A stretch of 64,000 nt of DNA from Lentibacillus daqui. Its GTDB lineage: Bacteria; Bacillota; Bacilli; Bacillales; Amphibacillaceae. The DNA is taken from contig NZ_CP114176.1 in NCBI RefSeq assembly GCF_027186265.1, forward strand, positions 434,001-498,000. The letters are read 5' to 3'. The notes beneath the pieces are model-generated. The model made no database searches and was not told the DNA's origin. It worked only from the letters and a program-made list of their open reading frames with translations. Of the stretch, positions 15,627-24,963 are shown piece by piece. The stretch's first letter is position 1. Each line of letters starts with the position of its first letter. Both the position numbers and the translations under genes were made by a program.

Positions 15627-16712
15627 TCACGAATGTACTACATCCGCCGCAAGTTCTGTCATTACCTTGTCAATTCGCTCCAAACAGGTTCGCATATCCG
15701 CATCTGTTCCAATCGTAATCCGTAAATAATTAGTAATTTTCGGCTTGTCAAAGTAACGGACTAACACGTTGCAGGCTTTTAACCTTTCATAAAGTGCTTT
15801 TGCCGGAAATTTGTAGTGACTGACTAAGATGAAGTTTGTCTTGGATGGGAGCACCATAAAACCAAGTTGCTTCATACGGCTGGTTACCCATTCCCGGGTT
15901 TCGATGACTTGCTGTACCCGCATATCAAAATATTTCTGATCATCCAATGCTGCTTCTGCCCCGGCGATTGCCAGTCGATCCAATGTGTAGGAGTTAAAAG
16001 AATTTTTAATCCGGTTTAGTCCTTTGATTAAGTCCTCACTTCCCAAGGCATAGCCCACCCTTAGCCCGGCGAGTGACCGTGATTTGGACATGGTTTGGAC
16101 AACGAGCAAATTTTCATAGGTGTTCACCAGTGAAGCGGCTGACTCCCCGGCAAAATCAATGTATGCTTCATCAACAATGACAACTTGATCCGGGTTACTC
16201 TCCACGATATCAATCACATGGCCAAGCTCAAGATAGATCCCTGTCGGTGCATTTGGATTTGGAAAAATAACGCCGCCTTCCGATTGAAAATAATCTTCCG
16301 GTACAATGGTAAAGTCACGCTTTAGTGAGATGGTTTCATATGGGATGCCAAACAGCTTGGCATATACCGGATAAAAACTATAGGTAATCTCCGGAAAGCG
16401 GATTGTCTTATCTTGGTCAAAAAAAGCCATAAAGGCAAATCCCAGCACTTCATCAGAGCCATTGCCGACAAAAACATTTTCCTTTTGTAATTGATATTGC
16501 CGGGCGACCTTTTCCTTTATCGTATCAACGGTTGGGCTGGGGTATAATTGCAGTTTGCGTTCTATCTCCTCGGCGATTGCCTTACTGACCCTTGGCGAGG
16601 GAGGGTAGGGATTTTCGTTTGTATTAAGTTTGATGATATCCGCTACCTCTGATTGCTCGCCAGGTACATAAGGTTCGGCTCTTGATGCCATCTCACTCCA
16701 AAATTGACTCAC
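15627..16712 (-). CDS. hisC: Histidinol-phosphate aminotransferase
   Basis: A 361-aa PLP enzyme of fold type I that transaminates imidazole acetol phosphate to histidinol phosphate. Features include NTNENPYPPSP near the N-terminus, VFVGNGSDE, PNPNAPTG, the cofactor-binding DEAYIDFAG and the PLP lysine in TMSKSRSLAGLRVGYA. The GTG start with AAGGAAGG upstream lies within the last codons of hisI (20-nt overlap). It is the last gene of the his operon here; in B. subtilis hisC is in the aro region. Confidence 0.95.
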   Translation of the reverse strand: MSQFWSEMASRAEPYVPGEQSEVADIIKLNTNENPYPPSPRVSKAIAEEIERKLQLYPSPTVDTIKEKVARQYQLQKENVFVGNGSDEVLGFAFMAFFDQDKTIRFPEITYSFYPVYAKLFGIPYETISLKRDFTIVPEDYFQSEGGVIFPNPNAPTGIYLELGHVIDIVESNPDQVVIVDEAYIDFAGESAASLVNTYENLLVVQTMSKSRSLAGLRVGYALGSEDLIKGLNRIKNSFNSYTLDRLAIAGAEAALDDQKYFDMRVQQVIETREWVTSRMKQLGFMVLPSKTNFILVSHYKFPAKALYERLKACNVLVRYFDKPKITNYLRITIGTDADMRTCLERIDKVMTELAADVVHS

Positions 16713-17346
16713 TGCGTATCCCTTCCTTTTGCATGTGACGTTTCATCAGCTCCTGTTTAATATCGCTAAGGGAAACTTGACGTATGTCCATCAGAATCAG
16801 GGTGTGATAAATCAGATCGGAGATTTCCCAAATTAATTCCTCGTTATCCGCATTTTTTGCACCGATAATCACTTCACTTGTTTCCTCGCCAACTTTTTTC
16901 AACACCTTGTCAATGCCTTCGCGAAACAAATAGGTGGTGTAGGAACCATCCACGGGGTTTTCCCGACGCTGTTTAATCATGTCAACGAGGTCATTGATCA
17001 TCGCAAATTGATTGGGAGTGCCTTGATAGACTTGGTTATGAAAACAAGTTTCTTCTCCGGTGTGGCAGGCTGGCCCGAGTGGTTCTACCTGTACTAATAT
17101 CGCATCACCGTCGCAATCATAAGAAACACTTTTGACCATTTGTCTATTTCCGGAAGTTTCTCCTTTGTTCCATAGCTGTTGGCGGCTGCGGCTATATAGC
17201 CATGTTTCCTTTGTTTCCAATGTTTTTCTCAAGGCGTCTAGATTCATATAGGCAAGTGTCAGGACTTTTCCGGTGTCACTGTCCTGAATAATTGCGGGAA
17301 TAAGTCCTGCTTCATCAAATGCAATCTGCTCGAAATTTATGTTCAT
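16693..17346 (-). CDS. hisI: Bifunctional phosphoribosyl-AMP cyclohydrolase / phosphoribosyl-ATP pyrophosphatase
   Basis: A 217-aa fused HisIE protein catalysing steps 2 and 3 of histidine synthesis. The N-terminal cyclohydrolase part (about 1-115) contains TLAYMN, TWLYSRSR, the metal-site motif CDGDAILVQV and a later ACHTGEETCF with the zinc cysteines. The C-terminal pyrophosphatase helical domain has the EExSE-type motif (GEETSEVIIGAKN). It overlaps hisF by 4 nt. Confidence 0.95.
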   Translation of the reverse strand: MNINFEQIAFDEAGLIPAIIQDSDTGKVLTLAYMNLDALRKTLETKETWLYSRSRQQLWNKGETSGNRQMVKSVSYDCDGDAILVQVEPLGPACHTGEETCFHNQVYQGTPNQFAMINDLVDMIKQRRENPVDGSYTTYLFREGIDKVLKKVGEETSEVIIGAKNADNEELIWEISDLIYHTLILMDIRQVSLSDIKQELMKRHMQKEGIRSESILE

Positions 17347-18107
17347 GATAGCTCTCTCCTCATTGTAATACCATTTTCGGCAAGGTATTGCTTTAATTCC
17401 GGTATCTTTATTTCACCGTAATGAAAAACCGAGGCAGCAAGTGCAGCATCCGCCTTTCCTTCCTGGAGAACAGCTGCGAAGTGTTTTGCTTCACCAGCAC
17501 CACCACTGGCAACAACCGGAATGTTAACTGTTTCGGCAATTGTTTTGGTCAATGCAATGTTAAAGCCATTTTTAACCCCATCGGTGTCCATGGCATTAAC
17601 GACGATTTCACCAGCACCAAGTTCTTCGCCGCGTTTTGCCCATTGAATCGCATCCATTCCAGTATCGATTCTGCCTCCGTTTAAAAAAACCATCCAGTTT
17701 GATCCTTCGCGTTTTACATCCATGGATAAAACAAAACATTGGCTGCCGAATTTGGCAGCGGCTTGGGTAATCAAAGAAGGGTTGCGAACGGCGGCACTGT
17801 TTAAGGATACTTTGTCCGCTCCCGCCCTTAGTACACGATAAATGTCATCAACCGAACCCAGGCCACCGCCGACGGTAAACGGGATGTTAATTTCACTGGC
17901 AACCTGTTCAACAATCTCGATAAAAATATCACGTTGTTCATTCGAGGCTGTAATATCATAGAACACAAGCTCATCGGCACCACTCAGACTGTATTGTTTG
18001 GCCAGCTCAACTGGATCAGCGACATCACGGATTTCCTGAAACTTCCTTCCTTTGACAACCCTGCCTTTATCAACATCCAAACATGGAATAATTCGTTTAG
18101 CAAGCAT
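17343..18107 (-). CDS. hisF: Imidazole glycerol phosphate synthase cyclase subunit
   Basis: A 254-aa TIM-barrel cyclase that pairs with HisH to make IGP and AICAR. It starts MLAKRIIPCLDVDKGRVVKG, has catalytic Asp residues in CLDVD and in NAMDTDG, and the phosphate-binding PFTVGGGLGS and VVASGGAG loops. It lies 2 nt after hisA and overlaps hisI. Confidence 0.96.
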   Translation of the reverse strand: MLAKRIIPCLDVDKGRVVKGRKFQEIRDVADPVELAKQYSLSGADELVFYDITASNEQRDIFIEIVEQVASEINIPFTVGGGLGSVDDIYRVLRAGADKVSLNSAAVRNPSLITQAAAKFGSQCFVLSMDVKREGSNWMVFLNGGRIDTGMDAIQWAKRGEELGAGEIVVNAMDTDGVKNGFNIALTKTIAETVNIPVVASGGAGEAKHFAAVLQEGKADAALAASVFHYGEIKIPELKQYLAENGITMRRELS

Positions 18108-18109
18108 GG

Positions 18110-18820
18110 TTAAACCCTCTCTCGTAATGTGGATAAGGACAATGTTCCATCATATAATGCTTTACCGATGATGGCGCCATAAAGCCCAAGTGATTGTAAT
18201 CGTTGTATATCCTGTTCACTGGATACACCACCAGATGCAATCACATGAATGGATGTTGCCGTATTGATTGTCTCTAATTCTGCAAAATTGGGACCGGAAA
18301 GCATGCCATCTTTTTGAATATCGGTATAAATGATTGTTCTTACCCCGATATTCGCTAACTCCTGCACTAAATCAATCGCCTTTACCTCGCTCGTATCAAT
18401 CCATCCATTTGTTGCTACATAGCCATTTCGCGCATCGATGGAGACGGCTATTTTATCACCGTAGCGAGCTACTGCCTGCTGCAAAAACGCTTGATCCCGA
18501 ATAGCAGCTGTTCCGATAATCACCCGATTGACACCGAGCGATAAGTAAGTTTCTACGGTTTCCATCGACCGAATACCGCCGCCAATTTGTACAGGTATGG
18601 AAGTTTGTTTGATAATCGATTGGATAATAGACGCGTTGACCATTGTTCCTGTTTTAGCTCCGTCAAGATCAACAATATGCAAATATGCCGCTCCTTGTTG
18701 TTCCCAATTGGCTGCAACAGTAATTGGTGAATCATGATAAATGTTTTCCTTTTGGTAATCACCCTGGATCAGCCGGACACACTTGCCGTTTCGTATGTCG
18801 ATGGCTGGAAATAGGATCAT
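18110..18820 (-). CDS. hisA: Phosphoribosylformimino-5-aminoimidazole carboxamide ribotide isomerase
   Basis: A 236-aa TIM-barrel isomerase, the fourth step of the pathway and an evolutionary sister of HisF. It shows MILFPAIDIRNGKCVRL with the catalytic Asp, VQIGGGIRS, and TDIQKDGMLSGPN with the second catalytic Asp, then VIASGGV. Its start overlaps hisH by 4 nt. Confidence 0.96.
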   Translation of the reverse strand: MILFPAIDIRNGKCVRLIQGDYQKENIYHDSPITVAANWEQQGAAYLHIVDLDGAKTGTMVNASIIQSIIKQTSIPVQIGGGIRSMETVETYLSLGVNRVIIGTAAIRDQAFLQQAVARYGDKIAVSIDARNGYVATNGWIDTSEVKAIDLVQELANIGVRTIIYTDIQKDGMLSGPNFAELETINTATSIHVIASGGVSSEQDIQRLQSLGLYGAIIGKALYDGTLSLSTLRERV

Positions 18821-19419
18821 GAAATCATCTCCTCAAAGTTTTTTAGTAATTGCAATCCGATTGGTCCGCTTTTCTCCGGATGAAACTGCATGCCAATGAT
18901 ATTTTCCCGATTGACAATGGCGGAAATTTGCCCGCCATATTCTGTGCTGCTTACCGTTTCCTGACGATTGGCGTCGATATAGTAGGAATGGACAAAATAT
19001 ACATACGAACCACTGTCGATCCCTTGTAATATCGGATGGGTGCGGTGATGGGTTAATGTGTTCCATCCCATATGTGGCACCTTTACCGAAGCGTCAATTT
19101 TCTCGACGCAACCCTTAAGGAGACCCAATCCCTTCCATTCTCCGTTCTCGTAACTTGTTTCATAGAGTAGTTGCATACCTAAACAGATGCCCAGAAGCGG
19201 TTTTCCTTTCGCCACTTCAGCTTGTAAAACCGCTGTTAGCCCAAGCTGGTCAAGTGCTGCCATCGCATCTTTAAAAGCCCCTACACCAGGCAAAATAATC
19301 GCCTTGCTTGCCGCGATGGTTTGGTGATTGCTTGTCAAGGCGGAATCGATATCCAGTTTGGTCAATGCTGACTGCAGGCTTTTTATATTGCCCGCCCCAT
19401 AATCAATAATGGCAATCAT
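18817..19419 (-). CDS. hisH: Imidazole glycerol phosphate synthase glutaminase subunit
   Basis: A 200-aa class I glutamine amidotransferase delivering ammonia to HisF. Motifs are IIDYGAGNIKSL, ILPGVGAF, the nucleophile Cys in GICLGMQLL, and the His/Glu pair in MQFHPEKSG. The ATG at 19419 is preferred because AAGAGGA lies 9 nt upstream; the ATG two codons earlier is only 3 nt from it. Confidence 0.95.
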   Translation of the reverse strand: MIAIIDYGAGNIKSLQSALTKLDIDSALTSNHQTIAASKAIILPGVGAFKDAMAALDQLGLTAVLQAEVAKGKPLLGICLGMQLLYETSYENGEWKGLGLLKGCVEKIDASVKVPHMGWNTLTHHRTHPILQGIDSGSYVYFVHSYYIDANRQETVSSTEYGGQISAIVNRENIIGMQFHPEKSGPIGLQLLKNFEEMIS

Positions 19420-19451
19420 TTGCATAATTCCTCTTTTCCAATCAAGAAGTG

Positions 19452-20036
19452 TTAAAGTGATCCTTTTGTTGAACGTATGCCTTTGATACGTGGATCTTCC
19501 AGGGTTGCTTCATCCAATACCCGGCCAAAACCTTTGAAGATAGACTCCACTATGTGATGGCTGTTTTCACCATAGTCAAGGTTAATATGTAAGGTTACCT
19601 TGGCATGGTTAACAAAACCCTGGAAAAATTCCTTGACCAGCTCTGTATCAAACGTCCCGATCTTGTCTTTCAATCCTTCCACATGGAATACAAGATGGGG
19701 CCGCCCGCTAATATCCAGGGAAAGGGTGGATAAGGCTTCATCCATTGGGGTAGTCATCGTGGCATAGCGCTTAATGCCCGCTTTTTCTCCTAATGCCACA
19801 TCAACTGCTTGCCCCAATACGATGCCGATATCTTCCACTGTGTGGTGCTGATCAACTGTCAAATCGCCGGCACAGGCAAGATCCATATCAAATAGCCCGT
19901 GCCTGGTCATTAGTGTCAGCATATGATCCAAGAAACCAACGCCGGAATCAATGTTTGCTGTTCCGGTTCCATCAACGGAGAATTGTAATTGAATGTCTGT
20001 TTCAGTTGTTGTACGCTCAATCGAACTATTTCGCAT
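19452..20036 (-). CDS. hisB: Imidazoleglycerol-phosphate dehydratase
   Basis: A 194-aa monofunctional dehydratase, the same length as B. subtilis HisB. It carries the paired metal-binding motifs FLDHMLTLMTRHG and HHTVEDIGI and the repeat HHIVESIFKGFG. The start at 20036 follows GAAAGGA; an in-frame ATG three codons upstream is inside the end of hisD and less well placed. Confidence 0.96.
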   Translation of the reverse strand: MRNSSIERTTTETDIQLQFSVDGTGTANIDSGVGFLDHMLTLMTRHGLFDMDLACAGDLTVDQHHTVEDIGIVLGQAVDVALGEKAGIKRYATMTTPMDEALSTLSLDISGRPHLVFHVEGLKDKIGTFDTELVKEFFQGFVNHAKVTLHINLDYGENSHHIVESIFKGFGRVLDEATLEDPRIKGIRSTKGSL

Positions 20037-21315
20037 GATTAGCATCCTTTCTTCTTATCCTGATGGCATTGGCATGTGCTGTTAGCCCTTCTGCCTCGGC
20101 AAGTGTAATAATTTGATCAGCCGCATTGAACAGGGACGATTGATTATATTGAATCAAACTCGATTTTTTGACAAAATCATACACACCGAGCGGGGAGGAA
20201 AAAATAGCCGTTCCACTTGTTGGCAGGGTATGATTCGGGCCGGCAAAGTAATCACCCAATGGTTCCGGTGAATACGATCCGAGAAAAATTGCACCGGCAT
20301 GCTTCACGCGGTGGACGTTTTCATTCGGGTTTTGAATCAGCAGTTCCAAATGCTCCGGGGCGATGGTGTTTGCCAAATCCAATGCTTCAGTAACCCCGCT
20401 TGTGACAATGATGCTGCCATATTGATTCAGGGATTTTTGAGCAATCTCTTTGCGGTCAAGGAAGTCCAACTGTATTTCCAGCTCTGTCTGGATTTCCTCG
20501 GCGAGTGTATCGCTTGTTGTGATACAGATGGCCCGTGCCCGTTCATCATGTTCAGCCTGTGATAATAAATCGGCAGCGACAAATCTTGGATTGGCTGTTT
20601 CATCGGCGACAATGCAGATTTCACTCGGACCGGCAATCATGTCTATTGCCACATCCCCGAACACCCATTTTTTAGCGCGGGCGACATAGGCATTTCCCGG
20701 ACCAACGATTTTGGCAACTTTGTTAATGGTAGATGTACCGTATGCCAGCGCTGCAATTGCCTGGGCACCCCCAACCTTGTAAATTTGGTCAACACCAGCT
20801 TCGTCAGCGGCAGCCAGCACAAAAGGATTTACGTTTCCATCTGGTTGTGGTGGTGTAACCATAATGACTGATTTGACGCCAGCTAATTTTGCCGGGATGA
20901 CATTCATTAGCACCGTTGATGGATAAGCTGCCTTCCCACCCGGAATATAGACGCCAACCCGATCCATTGGGGTGATTTTCTGGCCAAGCATATTCCCCGA
21001 TTCATCGGTCAGATACCAGGACCGTTCGATTTGTGCTTCATGAAAACGTGTGATGTTTTGTTTTGCTAGTTCCAATGCTTCCGTCAATTCTGTTGGCACC
21101 GATTGTTTTGCTGCAGCTATCTCTGCTTCGGTAACTTTGAGGTCTGTCAGCGTTACGCCATCAAATTGCTCCGTATAGTTAAATAATGCTTGATCGCTAT
21201 TTTTCCTGACTTCGGAAATAATGTCTAAAACGGCTTGATCAAGAGCGGGATCTTCAAGCGAATCCGTTTTTTCTCCGTTCTTTGCTAAATAGTCCGCTTT
21301 AGTTTGGATGTTCAT
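20026..21315 (-). CDS. hisD: Histidinol dehydrogenase
   Basis: A 429-aa zinc enzyme oxidising histidinol to histidine with NAD. It has the conserved GVYIPGGKAAYPS, VGGAQAIAALAYGT, GPGNAYVARAKK, and the catalytic-site segment around LLSQAEHDE plus the late GPNHTLPTSGTA motif. It directly follows hisG with no gap on the minus strand. Confidence 0.96.
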   Translation of the reverse strand: MNIQTKADYLAKNGEKTDSLEDPALDQAVLDIISEVRKNSDQALFNYTEQFDGVTLTDLKVTEAEIAAAKQSVPTELTEALELAKQNITRFHEAQIERSWYLTDESGNMLGQKITPMDRVGVYIPGGKAAYPSTVLMNVIPAKLAGVKSVIMVTPPQPDGNVNPFVLAAADEAGVDQIYKVGGAQAIAALAYGTSTINKVAKIVGPGNAYVARAKKWVFGDVAIDMIAGPSEICIVADETANPRFVAADLLSQAEHDERARAICITTSDTLAEEIQTELEIQLDFLDRKEIAQKSLNQYGSIIVTSGVTEALDLANTIAPEHLELLIQNPNENVHRVKHAGAIFLGSYSPEPLGDYFAGPNHTLPTSGTAIFSSPLGVYDFVKKSSLIQYNQSSLFNAADQIITLAEAEGLTAHANAIRIRRKDANHAK

Positions 21316-21951
21316 CTACTTTTGCACCTCCAAGGCATGATGCAGTTGATCCATAAAGGTATGGATTTGCTCGGATCTAGTGGCTAAACTGGCTTTATTA
21401 ACGATCAATCGTGTACTGATTGATTCAATTGTATCGATCACGTGCAGACCATTTTCCTTTAAAGTTGTGCCGGTTTCGACAATATCAACAATGACGTCTG
21501 CCAATCCGACAAGTGGGGCAAGTTCCACCGAGCCATTTAATTTTATGGTTTCAATGGGAATTTGCCGGCTTTTAAAATAAGCACTTGCAACATTTGTGTA
21601 TTTGGAAGCGACCGCTAATTTTTGATTTGTTTCGATGGTAGTATCATCTGTGCCAGCAACCACAAAATGACAGTTACCAAAGTCAAGATCCATCATCTCG
21701 TAAACATCAGCCCGGGATTCCGCAATATTGTCTTTACCAACAATGCCAAGGTCAGCGGCACCTTTTTCGACATATGTTGGTACATCAACTGCTTTCACAT
21801 AGACTAACTTCAAGCGCTTCGTTTCATCATAAAAAATCAATTTTCGTGTTTCTTCATGGAAGTCGGGGAAATGAATATTAGCCCCCCTTAACAGTTTCAT
21901 CGATTGTTCAGCCGTTCGTCCTTTTGCCATGGCAATGGTCAGACATTCCAT
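21316..21951 (-). CDS. hisG: ATP phosphoribosyltransferase, short form
   Basis: A 211-aa catalytic subunit for the first committed step. It is the short form lacking the C-terminal allosteric domain, so it needs HisZ, which is encoded immediately upstream. It shows LTIAMAKGR, ADLGIVGKD and the PRPP-binding VDIVETGTTLKENGL. It overlaps the end of hisZ by 13 nt. Confidence 0.95.
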   Translation of the reverse strand: MECLTIAMAKGRTAEQSMKLLRGANIHFPDFHEETRKLIFYDETKRLKLVYVKAVDVPTYVEKGAADLGIVGKDNIAESRADVYEMMDLDFGNCHFVVAGTDDTTIETNQKLAVASKYTNVASAYFKSRQIPIETIKLNGSVELAPLVGLADVIVDIVETGTTLKENGLHVIDTIESISTRLIVNKASLATRSEQIHTFMDQLHHALEVQK

Positions 21952-23183
21952 TTCAATTCCTCCTTCAGCAGCGCTAACAATTCGGATTGTTTGGTGAATA
22001 CCATGGTTTTGGCTGGGGAACAGATGAAATTCTGTGTTTCTTTATAATAGATGGCTGTAGCATTGGTTTGATGGTGCCCATAGCTTTCCAGTTTTGTTGC
22101 CCGTACTTGCAATCCGTTATTGCGTAATCGTTGTGCCGTGGATAATGCTTCTTGCTGTTTTCGCTTGACATAATACATGTAAATATTGAAGGGTGGCTGC
22201 AAATCCGGGAATAGGGCTGCCTGATCCATAATGTCGGAAATCGAATCAATATCAAAGGCGAAACCAATTGCCGGCATTGGCTGATTGAATTGTTCTGCCA
22301 AGTGATTGTACCGGCCGCCCATTAAAACGGGTTTTCCGAAATTCTCTACAAACCCCTGGAAAATGATATCGGAATAATAGTTCATATGATTGATCAGTCC
22401 CAGGTCAAAGGAAATAAACGGTTCCACCTTGTACAACGTTAATACTTCTAAAAGATCCACCATACTTTGCACCGTTTTTCGCATCTGTTGATTGAGTGCA
22501 ATGGATTCTGCCCTTGCAATTACCTTTTCCGGTGTCCCATACAATAACGGCATCTGTCGCAGTGCATCTTTGCTTTGTGTATCAATTGACAACCTATTCA
22601 GAAAGGGCTCGATCTCGGAGAAGTTTTTCGCCTGAATCATGGCCTGCAATTGTTCCGCTTCTTGATCGGTTATAGAAATTTGACTTAATAATTCCTTGAA
22701 AAACCCGGCATGACCGATAACCAGTTTAAAACGATCAAAACCAAGGTCCTGTAATGTATGAACAGCTAATGCAATGACTTCTGCATCCAATTCCGCCGAT
22801 TCTGTTTCAAAATTTTCAATACCTGCTTGCATTTGTTCGTTAGATTTCTGATTTGGACCAGCCGTGCGAAAAACATTGGACATGTAAAAAAGCCGTTTAT
22901 CCTCTTCAGGCAATTGTTCCATCGCTGCCACCCGTCTGGTAATCGGAATGGTCACATCTGGTCGGAGGACTAATATCTCTCCTGACGGGGCAATCACCTT
23001 GATCATTTCCTCTGTACGGATCGTTCCGGTAATGGATTGATACAGATCATAGGCCTCAAATGCTGGTGTTTGAATTTGCCGATAACCGTAAGTGGCAAAT
23101 CGTTGTTTCATTTTATCCAATACATATTCCTGTTTCCGGTATTCATCCTGGCGCAGTGCATTCCGATTCTGTACCTGCAGCAT
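21939..23183 (-). CDS. hisZ: ATP phosphoribosyltransferase regulatory subunit
   Basis: A 414-aa class II histidyl-tRNA synthetase-like protein without tRNA-charging function, serving as regulatory partner of short HisG. The class II motif 2 region (RPDVTIPITRRVA, RLFYMSNVFR) and ALMGGRYN-type motif 3 region (PVLMGGRYNHL) are present. It is the first gene of the nine-gene his operon and has an AATAGGAG ribosome binding site. Confidence 0.93.
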   Translation of the reverse strand: MLQVQNRNALRQDEYRKQEYVLDKMKQRFATYGYRQIQTPAFEAYDLYQSITGTIRTEEMIKVIAPSGEILVLRPDVTIPITRRVAAMEQLPEEDKRLFYMSNVFRTAGPNQKSNEQMQAGIENFETESAELDAEVIALAVHTLQDLGFDRFKLVIGHAGFFKELLSQISITDQEAEQLQAMIQAKNFSEIEPFLNRLSIDTQSKDALRQMPLLYGTPEKVIARAESIALNQQMRKTVQSMVDLLEVLTLYKVEPFISFDLGLINHMNYYSDIIFQGFVENFGKPVLMGGRYNHLAEQFNQPMPAIGFAFDIDSISDIMDQAALFPDLQPPFNIYMYYVKRKQQEALSTAQRLRNNGLQVRATKLESYGHHQTNATAIYYKETQNFICSPAKTMVFTKQSELLALLKEELKWNV

Positions 23184-23245
23184 AAAAAATCTCCTATTCT
23201 ATAACTTTATCGCTTTAACACTTTATTTAATTAAAGTTAACTAGT

Positions 23246-23274
23246 ATTCTAATAATTAATACGGTAAAAGTCAA
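23246..23274 (-). promoter_or_regulatory. Sigma-A promoter of the his operon
   Basis: On the minus strand, TTGACT (23274-23269), a 17-bp spacer and TAGAAT (23251-23246) put initiation about 55 nt before hisZ. A short ACTTTA/TAAAGT inverted repeat follows the start. No T-box is visible. Confidence 0.6.
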
Positions 23275-23741
23275 TAGCAAATAAGGAGGAATTTTTCCCA
23301 TGTTTGATTATCATGTGCACAGTGTACTTGCTTTTTGCTTTTTGTTTGTGTAACTAAATCGCAAATTTTTTTCAGAAACTGTTCGGCATCTCCATAGTTT
23401 ACCCATTTTACATTGATTGATATATTATTATTAAATGTAAATGATGCATGCTGTATATTTACATTTTCAATATCATTGTAACTATATATTTCAAAATCCT
23501 CCAATCTAAAAGGATAACTGATATACCAAATTAGTCGCTTATCAGTTGCAAAGATTTCTCCAAATTTATATTCAATCCCCATTTTTCCGTGTACTTCGAA
23601 TGTTCCCATTATCCTTTCCTTAATTTGCTCTCCGGAAATCAATATTGAATTTAATTTTTTCACTTTCTTCAACTCCTTATTATGGAAAATGTTTTTATCT
23701 TTCACTCCTATCAAGAGTTTAATTGATGAAAACATTTTCAT
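23271..23741 (-). CDS. YokE-like bacterial PH-domain protein
   Basis: A 156-aa protein whose middle (about 30-145) reads as a bacterial PH-like beta sandwich: GEQIKERIMGTF, then FATDKRLIWYI, the hallmark of YokE-like domains, then YNDIENVNIQHASFTFNN. Function of the family is unknown. It follows the LacI-type gene by 12 nt, so they are probably co-transcribed. A better ribosome binding site (AAGGAAAGGATA) precedes an internal ATG at 23606, so a shorter form is possible. Its 3' end overlaps the his promoter. Confidence 0.55.
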   Translation of the reverse strand: MKMFSSIKLLIGVKDKNIFHNKELKKVKKLNSILISGEQIKERIMGTFEVHGKMGIEYKFGEIFATDKRLIWYISYPFRLEDFEIYSYNDIENVNIQHASFTFNNNISINVKWVNYGDAEQFLKKICDLVTQTKSKKQVHCAHDNQTWEKFLLICY

Positions 23742-23753
23742 ATCAAGGAGTTT

Positions 23754-24722
23754 TTATTTCCTAGGAGAGGAGACTGTGTTACGTTTCACAAGATGGAATG
23801 GGTTCTTAATTTTCTTATTTGTATCGTCAAAGAAAAGCTGAAATGCTTGTTCTCCAATTCTTTTTATATTTAGATCCAAAGTTGTCAAGCCAAGGGCCTC
23901 GGATATAGGGACGTTATCAAATCCTATAATCGATAATTCAGTCGGAATTTTTATATCATAAACCCTAGCCTGAACAATCATACCTGCAGCAACCTCATCT
24001 CCGTTTGCTAAGATGGCTGTAGGGAAATCCCCTTCACTGTATAGCCTTTGAATAACTTTTTTACCATCATCCATTGTAAAACAATCTGTGAATATCCAAG
24101 AATTTGAGGCTTTTCGCTTAACCTTTCTTAGAGATTCCTTAAATGCTGAAAAGCGCATTGTACTGCTAAGACTGTTTTTTCTGCCTGTACAATATCCAAT
24201 TTTTCGATGTCCTTTATCTATTAAATAATCTAAAGCAGACATAACGGCCTCATAATGGTCTAAATAAACACAAGGTAATTCCTTTACATATTCACAACTA
24301 ATAATAGGGCCATAAATAGTATATGGCAGTATAGTTTCCCAATCATTCGCATGGGAACATATAATTAAACCATCCAATTGTTTTCTTTTAAGCATTAACA
24401 AGTAATTTAATTCTTCTTCTTTATTATAATTTGTAGCACAGCAAAGCACTGTATAGTTATTCTCAAACGCTTTTTCCATAATCCCTCCCACCATGGATTG
24501 AAAGTATGGATGGTCAATATATGGGATGATAACTCCTAAAGTAAGTGTTTTCCCTTTTACAAGATGAACGGCGTTTAAATTTTGATGATAGTTCAATTCC
24601 TTAATAATTTTATTTACCTTTGCTCTTTTTTCTTCACTCACATAGGGATGGTTATTCAATACTCTAGATACTGTTGTAATGGATACGCCAGCTCGTTTAG
24701 CGATGTCTTTAATATTGCAAAT
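23754..24722 (-). CDS. LacI-family transcriptional regulator with no canonical start codon
   Basis: A repressor of LacI type: helix-turn-helix IKDIAKRAGVSITTVSRVLN, then a periplasmic-binding-protein-like effector domain (LGVIIPYIDHPYF, ILANGDEVAAGM, IIGFDNVPIS). The reading frame upstream of the HTH is closed by TGA at 24731-24729, leaving only ATC, AAA and ATT codons before it. The best candidate is an ATT start at 24722 behind GGTGGTGA. The first ATG (24659) would remove most of the HTH. The gene abuts a structured element, so its 5' end may have been replaced. No obvious sugar operon is adjacent. Confidence 0.75.
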   Translation of the reverse strand: MCNIKDIAKRAGVSITTVSRVLNNHPYVSEEKRAKVNKIIKELNYHQNLNAVHLVKGKTLTLGVIIPYIDHPYFQSMVGGIMEKAFENNYTVLCCATNYNKEEELNYLLMLKRKQLDGLIICSHANDWETILPYTIYGPIISCEYVKELPCVYLDHYEAVMSALDYLIDKGHRKIGYCTGRKNSLSSTMRFSAFKESLRKVKRKASNSWIFTDCFTMDDGKKVIQRLYSEGDFPTAILANGDEVAAGMIVQARVYDIKIPTELSIIGFDNVPISEALGLTTLDLNIKRIGEQAFQLFFDDTNKKIKNPFHLVKRNTVSSPRK

Positions 24723-24772
24723 TTTGATTCACCACCAGTCGTCAAAATTGATCATTGATTTATCACGCATTA

Positions 24773-24963
24773 ACGGGCTGTAATACCCCCGCCTCTATAA
24801 GTGAGAGTAACCAAAAACTTAAAAGGCGGGGGATAAACAGCCCGTAAATTCCTGATTCCGTTCGAGCCTGCAGGAGACAGGTCACAAAGGCGTTGCAACA
24901 GGACGTTGCGAATTCAGCCTTTGTTCCTCTAGATCAGTGGCGGGAAAGGAAACCCCCTACTGA
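24773..24963. ncRNA. Highly structured IS200/IS605-like remnant or non-coding RNA
   Basis: Four hairpins occur in about 190 bp. The first is ACGGGCTGT plus CCCCCGCCT (24773-24794) pairing with AGGCGGGGG plus ACAGCCCGT (24824-24845). Next comes CCTG/CAGG near 24866-24879. Third is ACAAAGGC-GCAAC/GTTGC-GCCTTTGT (24884-24924). Last is TCAGTGGCGGG/CCCCCTACTGA (24934-24963). Such hairpin ends and the GGAAACCCCCTACTGA end resemble IS605-family termini and their 3' guide RNAs. No tnpA or tnpB is present. It lies just upstream of the LacI-type gene. Confidence 0.45.

Noticed and set aside
23680..23745. GAAAATGTTTTTATC/GATGAAAACATTTTC inverted repeat near the PH-domain gene start
   Set aside because: It lies within coding sequence in an AT-rich area and has no promoter context; probably chance.
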